From Siphonodentalium dalli (Eukaryota; Mollusca; Scaphopoda; Gadilida; Siphonodentaliidae): a stretch of 64,000 nucleotides of DNA. Shown in pieces: positions 20,263 to 33,100 of this stretch. The notes under the pieces are model-generated. The model saw only the letters and a program-made list of their open reading frames with translations. It searched no databases and was not told the origin of the DNA. Location: the NCBI GenBank assembly GCA_032622095.1, contig CP136061.1, positions 11,299,287-11,363,286 of the forward strand. Reading direction: 5' to 3'. The first letter of the stretch is position 1; every line of letters begins with the position of its first letter. The translations under genes were made by a program, and so were the position numbers.

Positions 20263-23200
20263 TCCGGAGTGGGGTGCATGGGATGTAAGTTTACATTGTG
20301 ATCCTATATACAACTGGACTTTCAATATTTGGTCTGTGCCACTCGAGGTTAAGCAGATTACACTTAATATACTAATAATAGATATATTTACTCTTATTTC
20401 TTAATGTATACATGTTTGGTTATGCACATGTCATAACTTAGTCATTATCGGATTTAAAACTATTGATACACAAAACTATATTCGGCCAAATGCTCCAAAT
20501 TATCAACCCCTATCGGGATATTGTTCAGCTAGTGTATAGAAGAATAACACAGAAATACTTTATACTCAGTGTTTTGTCTTCAAAATGCGTTTCGCACAAA
20601 GGGATTATGTTTACTTGGCTTAATTTCCAGTGATTACAGTTTATTATTACACGATAACTCGTTATTTCGGAGTTAATTATTATCAAAAGTTCAGCTTTCT
20701 ATAAAACGGACTTCTACAGCATAGGTTCGTTCCGGGAAGTTTAACGCATTCGAGATATCTATAAGTTTGAGTGATTGGTCCCGATTGTACGGTTCCAGTA
20801 CACCACTTAATCAAAAGAAATCCTTACTGAATCATCGATCACACAACAGGCAATAGAACGACTTCCGGTGTAACACTTCCTATACACAGGGCTGGGCAAG
20901 GAACTTTCCAAATGTTGGAAATGTCCAACCCTAATCCACTATCAGCTATGGCACATCAACTTTTATTCCTGATACAACAGTGTACAATTATTGTACAATA
21001 ATATGATTATACGCAAGCGTACTTAACGAACCAAAGCTAAAACAATCACATAGGGGTTTCTGCATGTAGCGTATAAAACAATTCTGCTTTGTTCATAAGT
21101 ATGTGTTTGCATTCTATTCAAGAAAATAGGATATGTATATGGATTATCAGATGCATGTAAGTATGCAGACTTATGATAACAATCAAACCCACATTAAATA
21201 TTATCTTATTTCATTTCGCACGGTATATAGTCACTACATAACCATGCAGTATTGATCAACTGCTGTGCATCAGTTGGAAAATAAAGCTTTGAGATACACG
21301 TATCTAGATCGTGTTGAGTTGTGGTTATTTTAGTTTATTTATGATTTGATACAGTAGAGTGCCGGAGTAGAGTAAACCAAATAAATGATTTTATGACGTT
21401 TATATAAATAGGAGAATGTTGCACATCGACTGATTTGTGTTGACCTCTTGACAATACTGCTTTAGGCCCACCGATCTAATATGCGACATTCGCGCTCCCA
21501 AAATTCAAAAATTGGAGCGCCGTATTAGTTAATAATTGGTGACGTCATAAAATCATATATAGCCTATATACGACCCAAAGCGTCCGGCTTTGGTTCGTTA
21601 TTACCTTCTAGTGAAAAGTCGCTCCGTGTTCTTCAATTTTGTAAATTTTCATCTCGCAATATGCAAAATTCAGACTTGACACAAAACATATATGGACAGC
21701 CGTGCACGGCACTATCTGATGTACTCAATAGGACAGTTGAGAAATGACATAATTTACGTTGCTGGTGTCATGGTACCTTAATTGTCCTCTTGAGGCTTTC
21801 TCAAGTGTGAATGGCCATATGGGACTTTTCGGTTGAACATTCTTCCCAACATCGTGTATTGTAGTCAACGTACATGTAGGTGAAAACCTGTTGCCATGGT
21901 AACTGACCCTCATAATGGCTATAAAATATCCAAATGTACACCCACCATCTATGTCATCTCTCTACACCTACACAATTATACACCTAAACAAACTCTTCTA
22001 ACAACCAGATTGGAACAGTGTGTAAACTAATTTACACTGTATTGCAATTTGCTTCTAAACTGCACGGTGAATATGTGTCAGTATCGTTAACGGGGATCCA
22101 GTTCGAAACTGCCTCCCCATTTTCAAATAAATAAATAAATAATAAATAACAGTTTTATATAGCGTAAAATCAACTGAAGTGTTCTATACTGTCCGCGATC
22201 GGGCCCCACCGCTTGACATGTTGAACATAAAATACAATTGCAGACATAAGATATACGAACAACAATAAAATAGAAACACTATATGCACCTTATAAAATAG
22301 CGAACACAGATTTAGAATAACAGAACATTATTTTAAAAGACATAATTAATTTAGTGGTGATAACTGGCTATGCTAAACACAATATTAACTGCCAAAGGGT
22401 AAAAATGGTGGACGGGAAACAATAAAATACTAATATAAATAGCAATAACAGGTTGAAATAAAATTAGTTTTTTTTAGTTTTGATAGCATTTCATGATAAA
22501 ATAAAAAACAATTATCACACATATGTATGTGACAGTGCTATTTTATATACCAAAACAGTATATGCCTTTATTACATGCTACACATGTATACAAACTAAGT
22601 TATTATACCTAAATCACTAATATACATTTTATAGCCGCATTATCATTTCATTCCGCGTACTTGGTCCATTTCATTCCATTTCGCGCTATTCCGTTCTTTA
22701 ATTTCCCGTTCCTAGTTCGGTTCCTGATCTCTATTTTGCTATTTGCTATTTCTATCTACGCCCAGTCTCTTACCCACTTAAGTCTATTATCTGTCTATGT
22801 TTGAGCCCAATATTAGATCTAACTGTCGGACACTAAGGTGTCTTAGCCAATCACAGTTAAGCTTATTTGCCGCCTTTTGTCAGTTCATAATTAGCGTTCG
22901 AAGAGTGCACATCGTTCGTCTCGTTTGACATTTAGTGTCGTCGCACTTGAAATTCTTCAAATGGTTGAAGAATGTTAAAGTTAAGAAGTATAAGATGAAT
23001 ACTACGTTATGACATCTGACCTATGCTTTCCAAAGGATGGTATGTAATACTTGTTATATGTTTTTACCCGTTATTATATCTTGTATTTTAATACTATTGT
23101 CTTCGTTTTGGAAGTTTAGAATTACGTCATATTTGCAATATATATTTGCCCAATAGTTTAGGGATGTTGGAAATCGCACGCCGCGTTCGTAATCTCCCTT

Positions 23201-23784
23201 TTATACTAGCATGTTGGTTTTATGTCTAACTGTTAATTACAGTTAGGATTGTGTCAAATAGTTGTTTATATCGACAATAGGGAAGTTGGTTTATTGACAC
23301 AATCACATTTCACATATTTATTAATATCCATTCTGGATATATATTTTGGTAGCAACTACAATCTATGTATTTGTTCACCAGGGTCATTTTTCTCGTTGGA
23401 CATCTCTGGATTGGTGTCTGATGTGTGATGTCTGATGTTTGATGTTGTTGGATGTCTAGCTGTCTGTATAGATGTGTGTGATGTCATCCATATGTGTCTT
23501 GTGATGTTGGGTTGTGTTTCCGTTGCATGAGTATCAAATAAATGCATGATGAAGACTTTTAAGGTAGGCGTAGTGTTTCAATAGACCCTGCCAGATGTTA
23601 AGACTCAGAGCCCATAAATGTTTGTGATAGCGACATGGTTCACTTAAGACCCACCCTGTGCTCTACCACATGTACACATGGTATGAAGGAGGAAAAATTA
23701 GCACCAGCACTGGGGTCTGATATATTTGTTATGTCGACACAATTACAACCTATTTGTGGTGTAAAATTTTCTAACAAAGTTTGT
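20263..23784. other. AT-rich intergenic DNA, no gene seen
   Basis: Scanned on both strands. Minor items: CAGGGCTGGGCAA at 20887-20899 looks like a hAT-type terminus but no partner was found. GCGCTCC and GGAGCGC form a small hairpin near 21494-21522. An AAAT/AAATA-rich run lies at 22127-22149. ATTTCATTCC-like words cluster at 22650-22700. TGATGT-type words (about 23410-23475) make a biased 63-codon minus ORF. None amounts to a gene. Confidence 0.55.
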
Positions 23785-23872
23785 GTGAGGCATGAAATTT
23801 CCAATTGTTTGTCACAAATGTTTGAGGGTAGACTTTCCCAACCCAACCCCCTGTCTCTGCGCCCCTGTCTAA
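23785..23872 (+). repeat. Dispersed repeat copy, partner of 16213-16330
   Basis: TGTGAGGCATGAAATTTCC then GAGGGTAGACTTTCCCAACC and CTGCGCCCCTGTC match the reverse complement of 16213-16330 in order, with substitutions and indels. It is followed by a short duplication, GGTGATCTATGGTGATCTAT, at about 23874-23895. Confidence 0.5.
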
Positions 23873-23895
23873 GGTGATCTATGGTGATCTATGGT

Positions 23896-24369
23896 GCGGT
23901 GGTGGTTGATACAGATACGGTCAGTAGAATAAAATTCTCGTTATTTCTTACACGAAATAGCAATCTGTGGACGTAATTACAACTGGTTTACTAAATATAC
24001 ATTATATCGAGCAATCGCTCAGTTCGTTTCGTTTCCCCGCGGCTGATTCCGGATTTTTTAGATAAATAGATTACGAGGCGATTAAGCCGGAGCGTCTCAA
24101 TATGACTTGATAAATTTCGTTTTCTATTAGTTTCGCATCTCGTCCGTGTAGTCTCGGTTTTCTTCCTGCGCGCGGATGTTTGCTTCGCCATGCCCCCACA
24201 CAATGTCGCAAAATCAATCAACAGAAGATTAGCTTCCGATCGAACGATAAATTACCCAGTTCGATAAACTCGCTACTTAACATCTTCCCACTCTCGTCTG
24301 TCTGCGTGTAATGGACGTTATTCATCAGAAGAGAGGTTTAGATTTCAAGACGGTAAACTGCAAACTGGT
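23896..24369. other. Intergenic DNA, nothing recognised
   Basis: A 76-codon minus ORF (23991-24221) is Arg/Thr/Lys-rich and without a recognisable motif. The region is otherwise plain. Confidence 0.45.
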
Positions 24370-24397
24370 AGCTAACAGACCCGTACCATTGCGACGT

Positions 24398-24545
24398 TCA
24401 GCTTTTTCGCGTGGTCGGTAGCTGTTTCGTGTGGTCGGCATGATGCAGCTTTTTCGCGTGGTAGCTAACAGACCCTTTACTTTAGCGACGGTCGGCAGCT
24501 GATTCGCGTGGTCGGCAGCTGATTCGCGTGGTCGACAGCTCTTTC
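24398..24545. repeat. About 21-bp minisatellite cluster
   Basis: Variants of TTCGCGTGGTCGGCAGCTGA recur five to six times, with perfect neighbours at about 24490-24530. A 24-bp block containing GCTAACAGACCC is also repeated (24372 and 24463). The arrangement makes an 83-codon minus ORF that I do not accept as a gene. Confidence 0.75.
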
Positions 24546-24589
24546 CGTTGTACCCACACTGTTTTAGATTATTCACAGTTCATACCATA

Positions 24590-25020
24590 AAGAGAGAGAG
24601 AGAGCAATGCTTCGAGTTGAGTCAAATATTGTGCAGCGGTCCGCCACTTTATTATGGGTTTAGGAGCCCCCCCCCCCCCCTCCCCTTTCGTACGCCGTAG
24701 TCCGTGCCCTGTTATGAGGTACGCCGTATTCCGCCCCTCTGTTAGGAGGTATTCGGTATTCCAAAAATACCGGTATTCGTACGCCGACCTTCCAAAAAAT
24801 GATCATAATAATAACATAAATGAGATATTTGTCACAATAAATTCACGGTTTGACATACAGATCGTCGACCATCGTCATTTTAGGTCATTTTAGACGTGGA
24901 CACTGCGGGATGACCGGCTTTCGTACGGCAATAGAAAATTTATCCATATGGCTGTTAACTGGTATTCCGTATTCCACCCTCTGTGTTAAGTGGTATTCCG
25001 TATTCCAGGGGGTGGGGGCC
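24590..25020. repeat. Low-complexity cluster: (AG)n, poly-C and GGTATTCCGTATTCC words
   Basis: An AG run at about 24592-24604 is followed by about 14 C residues from 24667. Direct and partly inverted copies of GTATTCCGTATTCCA, GGTATTCGGTATTCC and CCCTCTGTTAGGAGG words follow at 24720-24780 and 24960-25012. The ends (TAGGAGCCCCCC and GGGGGCCTCGTTTA) are only loosely inverted, so I do not call a transposon. Confidence 0.5.
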
Positions 25021-25030
25021 TCGTTTAGAT

Positions 25031-25980
25031 CCAACAGTGAAAGTTAGTCTTTGTTATACTGTTATTTTCATGTTATTTACTTGTACGCTTGTCTTTTGTC
25101 ATTATTTGTGTAAACGTTATGCACCATTGGGATTAAATCGTATCTTATCTTATCTGCCATAGCTTCTAACGTTTAGCCCTAGTAATGCATCTGGTCGTAC
25201 ACTTCATAACTTTATATGATCAGTTTACATGTATAAAATCAGGGTTTATGGCATCCAAGTATGTCCTCATAGAACAAGACGCGAAGTTCAACTCAATGAC
25301 ACGGCGACGTCTGAATTGTTAGAACATACATTTCATACATTATTAGACATTCAATTCAAGCGAATGCCGTCGCTATAATTTAATTCAAGCGAACACCTTC
25401 GCTATAAGCGCTGCCGAGACACAACGTGTACATTCGCCAGATCGCATTTCCCCTCTTACGAAGTCAGACGGTTGTTCAATGTATCGGCAAACGTCGATCA
25501 AACCAGCGGATAAAACTTATCATCTGAACTGTACTGGAATATGCCGCGTCAGTATGGGATAACTGTTGTGATTATGATGCAAAATATCTGGAAGATTTGC
25601 AATATGATGAGGCTAGAGTCGTTAAATGGTCCACAATAAGTTGCAGCTTTGCAAAGTTGCTTGGTGGGACCAGCTGGGACACACTTGAAAAACGCAGAGA
25701 GATTGGAACTTATACAATTTTATAGAATTGTGACCAAATTTACTCCTGCGTACTTATATGATTTTGAACCCCGATCTCCGGCGTCCAATCTAATTATGAT
25801 TTCAGAACAATTAATCTTAGTATTCCTTTTTGCAATATTCTTAAATCCAATCGCTGATATCCCCGGCCGCGAATTTATGAAATAAATTACCATAAAAGGC
25901 AAGACAAAGTGAATTGGTAAAATAATTCAAATTATTCTTAACAGTTTCTGTGGGACCGACTGAGAGACAACGATTTTGCG
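25031..25980. other. Intergenic DNA, no gene seen
   Basis: Opposed ORFs at 25649-25885 (plus) and 25720-25902 (minus) share the same bases and show no motif. AATTCAAGCGAA(T/C)(G/A)CC occurs twice near 25352 and 25382. Nothing else stands out. Confidence 0.5.
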
Positions 25981-25984
25981 AATT

Positions 25985-26140
25985 TGCGTGCACACGACAA
26001 AGCCATATATATTACCGCCGACTATACGTGCACACGGCAAAGCCAGGTATATTACCACCGACTACGTGCACACGACAAAGCCGGGTATATTACCACCGAC
26101 TACGTCTAGCCAGGTGTATTACCGTCGATTACGTATATAG
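25985..26140. repeat. 38-40-bp tandem repeat, three to four copies
   Basis: GTGCACACGACAAAGCC anchors (one with GGC for GAC) are spaced 40 and 38 bases apart, each followed by TATATTACC(A/G)CCGACTA. A fourth, shortened unit (CTAGCCAGGTGTATTACCGT) ends the array. A 70-codon ORF crossing it is an artefact. Confidence 0.8.
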
Positions 26141-26184
26141 GCTGCAGCAACTTCAAGTATGACCTTCATCGCAATCACCTTATA

Positions 26185-26640
26185 TGTGACCCGCCATATC
26201 AAATCCAGTCGTAAGTCGGGATTTTTTTACCCTGTGCCAATGCATTCTCTTATATATGCGAGTCGACCATAGGTCTCCTCTCATATATAAGAGAATGCAT
26301 TGGCCTAACAATTTTTTACAAATTTAATAATTTGTTCTTGTATTCTTTAACAATTTTATAATTTCACCCATACAGAGCCCCAGACAAACATGAGCAGACG
26401 ACACTCTTCTATATGCTATATATGTGTGTGGCTCCATGCAGGGTAATGGATGTTTTTTATTTTATGTCCTAATAATTGTAAGAAACATTTATTTAAAAAA
26501 CGTGATAAACAATTGTTAGGCCAATGCATTCTCTTATATATGCGAGGCGACCTATGGTCGATTCGCATATATAAGAGAATGCATTGGCACAGGGTAAAAA
26601 AAATCCCGACTTACAACTGGATTTGATATGGCGGGTCACA
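26185..26640. mobile_element. Double-hairpin MITE with about 130-bp inverted termini
   Basis: The left arm (26185 to about 26316) and right arm (about 26507 to 26640) are near-identical reverse complements, beginning TGTGACCCGCCATATCAAAT and running through AAGTCGGGATTTTTT and ACCCTGTGCCAATGCATTCT. Each arm also folds on itself: 26236-26304 and 26520-26587 are hairpins bounded by GCCAATGCATTCTC and its complement with a GACCATAGGTC-like tip. The flanking bases are TA on both sides, consistent with but not proof of a TA target duplication. The 190-bp centre is AT-rich and non-coding. A diverged relative lies at 15517-15690. Confidence 0.8.
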
Positions 26641-26756
26641 TATGTGTGTTTTTACTTAAATGAACACAATCGTCGAAAAACATTTCTAGAAGGTTCGAAC
26701 AACCTATCACTAGAAGAGAACAAGTTCAGAAATGTATAATACTAATATGCTCAACC

Positions 26757-26816
26757 CAAACCCTAACCCTAACCCTAACCCTAACCCTAATCCTAACCCT
26801 AACCCTAACCCTAACC
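26757..26816. repeat. Interstitial telomeric repeat, (CCCTAA)n
   Basis: About ten hexamers of CCCTAA run from 26757 to 26816, with a single variant (TCCTAA). TTAGGG is the telomere hexamer of vertebrates, molluscs and many other animals. The C-rich strand reads left to right, the orientation of a left chromosome end, yet unique DNA continues on both sides, so this is interstitial. It lies about 415 bp before the 56-bp satellite. Confidence 0.9.
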
Positions 26817-27093
26817 AACCCAAACCACCAAGACCATTAATTATAGAACAACTGCACACCGTGGTCAAACTTTCCCCGACTCGAATCGAGAAAACTTATG
26901 GATAGTTGGTGTGAGGTCCCACGTGAGCCACCGACCTGTGTATGAGTCCTGGAGGTGATAGGGCGGCCGTATCACGTGAGTCATCGACCTATGGATACGG
27001 CTTAGCTCACTTTGGTCCTACATCTCTCCAAGACGAGTTGTTGAGTTTACCCGGCTCACTCAATCGGTCTCCACAGTATTTCAGATTCACTTT
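26817..27093. other. Short unique stretch between telomeric tract and satellite
   Basis: It contains a diverged duplication of CACGTGAG(C/T)CA(C/T)CGACCT (about 26920 and 26973). No gene is visible; the 70-codon ORF at 26942-27154 runs into a tandem repeat. Confidence 0.5.
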
Positions 27094-27144
27094 CTACTAT
27101 ATGTTGTATTCTACTATATGTTGTATTCTACTATATGTTGTATT
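27094..27144. repeat. 17-bp unit repeated three times
   Basis: CTACTATATGTTGTATT occurs three times in perfect tandem. The following 85 bp (to 27231) is T/G-rich with TTTCTG and TTATCG words that look like decayed 56-bp monomers, as expected at the edge of a satellite. Confidence 0.9.
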
Positions 27145-30100
27145 GTTCTTTTGATGTTTGAAGTACTGTTTTCTGTGATGTTTTTCTGCATGATGTTTCT
27201 GTTTTCTTTGATTATCGTCCTGATGGTTGTTGTGTGTTTATGTATTCTGCATTGTTCATGCCTGTATCGTTGTGGTGAGGTACCGGTGGGTGTTTCTGTA
27301 TTCTGCATTGTTCATGCCTGTATCGTTGTGGTGAGGTAAGGGTGGGTATTTATGTATTCTGCATTGTTTATGCCTGTATCGTTGTGGTGAGGTAACGGTG
27401 GGTGTTTCTGTATTCTGCATTGTTCATGTCTGTATCGTTGTGGTGAGGTACCGGTGGGTGTTTCTGTATTATGCATTGTTCATGCCTGTATCGTTGTGGT
27501 GAGGTACCGGTGGGTGTTTCTGTATTCTGCATTGTTCATGTCTGTATCGTTGTGGTGAGGTACCGGTGGGTGTTTCTGTATTCTGCATTGTTCATGCCTG
27601 TATCGTTGTGGTGAGGTACCGGTGGGTGTTTCTGTATTCTGCATTGTTCATGCCTCTATCGTTGTGGTGAGGTACCGGTGGGTGTTTCTGTATTCTGCAT
27701 TGTTCATGCCTCTATCGTTGTGGTGAGGTACCGGTGGGTGTTTCTGTATTCTGCATTGTTCATGCCTGTATCGTTGTGGTGAGGTACCGGTGGGTGTTTC
27801 TGTATTTTGCATTGTTCATGCCTGTATCGTTGTGGTGAGGTACCGGTTGGTGTTTCTGTATTCTGCATTGTTCGTGCCTGTATCGTTGTGGTGAGGTACC
27901 GGTTGGTGTTTCTGTATTCTGCATTGTTCATGCCTGTATCGTTGTGGTGAGGTACCGGTGTGTGTTTCTGTATTTTGCATTGTTCATGCCTGTATCGTTG
28001 TGGTGAGGTACCGGTGGGTGTTTCTGTATTCTGCATTGTTCATGCCTGTATCGTTGTGGTGAGGTACCGGTGGGTGTTTCTGTATGCTGCATTGTTCATG
28101 CATGTATCGTTGTGGTGAGGTACCGGTGGGTGTTTCTGTATTCTGCATTGTTCATGCCTGTATCGTTGTGGTGAGGTACCGGTGGGTGTTTCTGTATTAT
28201 GCATTGTTCATGCCTGTATCGTTGTGGTGAGGTACCGGTGGGTGTTTCTGTATTCTGCATTGTTCATGCCTGTATCGTTGTGGTGAGGTACCGGTGGGTG
28301 TTTCTGTATTCTGCATTGTTCATGCCTGTATCGTTGTGGTGAGGTACCGGTGGGTGTTTCTGTATTCTGCATTGTTCATGCCTGTATCGTTGTGGTGAGG
28401 TACCGGTGGGTGTTTCTGTATTCCGCATTGTTCATGCCTGTATCGTTGTGGTGAGGTACCGGTGGGTGTTTCTGTATTCTGCATTGTTCATGCCTGTATC
28501 GTTGTGGTGAGGAACCGGTGGGTGTTTCTGTATTCTGCATTGTTCATGCCTGTATCGTTGTGGTGAGGTACCGGTGGGTGATTCTGTATTCTGCATTGTT
28601 CATGCCTGTATCGTTGTAGTGAGGTACCGGTGGGTGTTTCTGTATTTTGCATTGTTCATGCCTGTATCGTTGTGGTGAGGTACCGGTGGGTGTTTCTGTA
28701 TTCTGCATTGTTCATGCCTGTATCGTTGTGGTGAGGTACCGGTGGGTGTTTCTGTATTTTGCATTGTTCATGCCTGTATCGTTGTGGTGAGGTACCGGTG
28801 GGTGTTTCTGTATTCTGCATTGTTCATGCCTGTATCGTTGCGGTGAGGTACCGGTGGGTGTTTCTGTATTCTGCATTGTTCATGCCTGTATCGTTGTGGT
28901 GAGGTACCGGTGGGTGTTTCTGTATTCTGCATTGTTCATGCCTGTATCGTTGTGGTGAGGTACCGGTGGGTGTTTCTGTATTCCGCATTGTTCATGCCTG
29001 TATCGTTGTGGTGAGGTACCGGTGGGTATTTCTGTATTCTGCATTGTTCATGCCTGTATCGTTGTGGTGAGGTACCGGTGGGTGTTTCTGTATTCTGCAT
29101 TGTTCATGCCTGTATCGTTGTGGTGAGGTATCGGTTGGTGTTTCTGTATTCTGCATTGTTCATGCCTGTATCGTTGTGGTGAGGTATCGGTTGGTGTTTC
29201 TGTATTCTGCATTGTTCATGCCTGTATCGTTGTGGTGAGGTACCGGTGGGTGTTTCTGTATTCTGCATTGTTCATGCCTGTATCGTTGTGGTGAGGTACC
29301 GGTGTGTGTTTCTGTATGCTGCATTGTTCATGCCTGTATCGTTGTGGTGAGGTACCGGTGGGTGTTTCTGTATTCTGCATTGTGCATGTCTGTATCGATG
29401 TGGTGAGGTACCGGTGGGTGTTTCTGTATTCTGCATTGTTCATGTCTGTATCGTTGTGGTGAGGTACCGGTGGGTGTTTCTGTATTCTGCATTGTTCATG
29501 CCTGTATCGTTGTGGTGAGGTACCGTTGGGTGTTTCTGTATTTTGCATTGTTCATGCCTGTATCGTTGTGGTGGGGTACCGGTGGGTGTTTCTGTATTCT
29601 GCATTGTTCATGCCTGTATCGTTGTGGTGAGGTACCGGTGGGTGTTTCTGTATTCTGCATTGTTCATGCCTGTATCGTTGTGGTGAGGTACCGGTGGGTG
29701 TTTCTGTATTCTGCATTGTTCATGCCTGTATCGTTGTGGTGAGGTACCGGTGGGTGTTTCTGTATTCTGCATTGTTCATGCCTGTATCGTTGTGGTGAGG
29801 TACCGGTGGGTATTTCTGTATTCTGCATTGTTCATGCCTGTATCGTTGTGGTGAGGTACCGGTGGGTGTTTCTGTATTCTGCATTGTTCATGCCTGTATC
29901 GTTGTGGTGAGGTACGGGTTGGTATTTCTGTATTCTGCATTGTTTATGCCTGTATCGTTGTGGTGAGGTACCGGTGGGTATTTCTGTATTCTGCATTGTT
30001 CATGGCTGTATCGTTGTGGTGAGGTACCGGTGGGTGTTTCTGTATTCTGCATTGTTCATGCCTGTATCGTTGTGGTGAGGTACCGGTGGGTGTTTCTGTA

Positions 30101-33100
30101 TTCTGCATTGTTCATGCCTGTATCGTTGTGGTGAGGTACGGGTGGGTGTTTCTGTATTCTGCATTGTTCATGCCTGTATCGTTGTGGTGAGGTACCGGTG
30201 GGTATTTCTGTATTCTGCATTGTTCATGCCTGTATCGTTGTGGTGAGGTACCGGTGGGTGTTTCTGTATTCCGCATTGTTCATTCCTGTATCGTTGTGGT
30301 GAGGTACCGGTGGGTGTTTCTGTATTCTGCATTGTTCATGCCTGTATCGTTCTGGTGAGGTACCGGTGGGTGTTTCTGTATTCTGCATTGTTCATGCCTG
30401 TATCGTTGTGGTGAGGTACCGGTGGGTGTTTATGTATTCTGCATTGTTCATGCCTGTATCGTTGTAGTGAGGTACCGGTGGGTGTTTCTGTATTCTGCAT
30501 TGTTCATGCCTGTATCGTTGTAGTGAGGTACCGGTGGGTGTTTCTGTATTCTGCATTGTTCATGCCTGTATCGTTCTGGTGAGGTACCGGTGGGTGTTTC
30601 TGTATTCTGCATTGTTCATGCCTGTATCGTTGTAGTGAGGTACCGGTGGGTGTTTCTGTATTCTGCATTGTTCATGCCTGTATCGTTGTGGTGAGGTACC
30701 GGTGGGTGTTTCTGTATTCTGCATTGTTCATGCCTGTATCGTTGTGGTGAGGTACCGGTTGGTATTTCTGTATTCTGCATTGTTCATGCCTGTATCGTTG
30801 TAGTGAGGTACCGGTGTGTATTTCTGTATTCTGCATTGTTCCTGTATCGTTGTGGTGAGGTACCGGTTGGTGTTTCTGTATTCTGCATTGTTCATGCCTG
30901 TATCGTTGTGGTGAGGTACCGGTGTGTGTTTCTGTATTCTGCATTGTTCATGCCTGTATCGTTGTGGTGAGGTACCGGTGGGTGTTTCTGTATTCTGCAT
31001 TGTTCATGTCTGTATCGTTGTGGTGAGGTACCGGTGGGTATTTCTGTATTCCGCATTGTTCATGCCTGTATCGTTGTGGTGAGGTACCGGTGGGTGTTTC
31101 TGTATTCTGCATTGTTCATGCCTGTATCGTTGTGGTGAGGTACCGGTGAGTGTTTCTGTATTCTGCATTGTTCATGCCTGTATCGTTGTGGTGAGGTACC
31201 GGTATGTGTTTCTGTATTCTGCATTGTTCATGCCTGTATCGTTGTGGTGGGGTACCGGTGGGTGTTTCTGTATTCTGCATTGTTCATGCCTGTATCGTTG
31301 TGGTGAGGTACCGGTGGGTGTTTATGTATTCTGCATTGTTCATGCCTGTATCGTTGTGGTGAGGTACCGGTGGGTGTTTATGTATTCTGCATTGTTCATG
31401 CCTGTATCGTTGTGGTGAGGTACCGGGGTGGGTTTTTCTGTATTCTGCATTGTTCATGCCTGTATCGTTGTGGTGAGGTACCGGTTGGTGTTTCTGTGAT
31501 CTGCATTGTTCATGCCTGTATCGTTGTGGTGAGGTACCGGGGTGGGTTTTTCTGTATTCTGCATTGTTCATGCCTGTATCGTTGTGGTGAGGTACCGGTT
31601 GGTGTTTCTGTGATCTGCATTGTTCATGCCTGTATCGTTGTGGTGAGGTACCGGTGTGTGTTTCTGTATTCCGCGTTGTTCATTCCTGTATCGTTGTGGT
31701 GAGGTACCGGTGGGTGTTTCTGTATTCTACATTGTTCATGCCTGTATCGTTGTGGTGAGGTACCGGTGGGTGTTTCTGTATTCTGCATTGTTCATGCCTG
31801 TATCGTTGTGGTGAGGTACCGGTTGGTGTTTCTGTATTCTGCATTGTTCATGCCTGTATCGTTGTGGTGAGGTACCGGTGTGTGTTTCTGTATTCTGCAT
31901 TGTTCATGCCTGTATCGTTGTGGTGAGGTACCGGTGGGTGTTTCTGTATTCTGCATTGTTCATGCCTGTATCGTTGTGGTGAGGTACCGGTGTGTGTTTC
32001 TGTATTCTGCATTGTTCATGCCTGTATCGTTGTGGTGGGGTACCGGTGGGTGTTTCTGTGTTCTGCATTGTTCATGCCTGTATCGTTGTGGTGAGGTACC
32101 GGTGGGTATTTCTGTATTCTGCATTGTTCATGCCTGTATCGTTGTGGTGAGGTACCGGTGGGTGTTTCTGTATTCTGCATTGTTCGTGCCTGTATCGTTG
32201 TAGTGAGGTACCGGTAGGTGTTTCTGTATTCCGCATTGTTCATGCCTGTATCGTTGTGGTGGGGTACCGGTGGGTATTTCTGTATTCTGCATTGTTCATG
32301 CCTGTATCGTTGTGGTGAGGTACCGGTGGGTGTTTCTGTATTCTGCATTGTTCATGCCTGTATCGTTGTGGTGAGGTACCGGTGGGTGTTTCTTTATTTT
32401 GCATTGTTCATGCCTGTATCGTTGTGGTGAGGTACCGGTGGGTGTTTCTGTATTCTGCATTGTTCATGCCTGTATCGTTGTGGTGAGGTACCGGTGGGTG
32501 TTTCTGTATTCTGCATTGTTCATGCCTGTATCGTTGTGGTGGGGTACCGGTGGGTGTTTCTGTATTCCGCATTGTTCATGCCTGTATCGTTGTGGTGGGG
32601 TACCGATGGGTGTTTCTGTATTCTGCATTGTTCATGCCTGTATCGTTGTGGTGAGGTACCGGTGGGTGTTTCTGTATTCTGCATTGTTCATGCCTGTATC
32701 GTTGTGGTGGGGTACCGGTGGGTGTTTCTGTATTCTGCATTGTTCATGCCTGTATCGTTGTAGTGAGGTACCGGTGGGTATTTCTGTATTCTGCATTGTT
32801 CATGCCTGTATCGTTGTGGTGGGGTACCGGTGGGTGTTTCTGTATTCTGCATTGTTTATGCCTGTATCGTTGTGGTGAGGTACCGGTGGGTATTTCTGTA
32901 TTCTGCATTGTTCATGCCTGTATCGTTGTGGTGAGGTACCGGTGGGTGTTTCTGTATTCTACATTGTTCATGCCTGTATCGTTGTGGTGAGGTACCGGTG
33001 GGTGTTTCTGTATTCTGCATTGTTCATGCCTGTATCGTTGTGGTGAGGTACCGGTGGGTGTTTCTGTATTCTGCATTGTTCATGCCTGTATCGTTGTGGT

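Noticed and set aside
17431-20404. Long overlapping plus-strand ORFs (up to 487 codons) as a repeat-protein gene
   Set aside because: They exist because the 34-bp unit lacks stops in every frame. Stops and indels accumulate at random, three frames overlap, and there is no gene context.
20887-20899. hAT terminus (CAGGGCTGGGCAA)
   Set aside because: No inverted partner or 8-bp duplication was found within a few kb; a chance match is possible.
24655-25030. Terminal-inverted-repeat transposon bounded by poly-C and poly-G-rich ends
   Set aside because: The end match is loose and driven by low complexity; the internal GTATTCC words are largely direct, not inverted.
26690-26706. tRNA B-box-like GGTTCGAAC
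   Set aside because: No A-box, no acceptor-stem pairing and no cloverleaf could be drawn around it.
26757-26816. True chromosome end
   Set aside because: Unique DNA and transposons continue on both sides, and only about ten hexamers are present.
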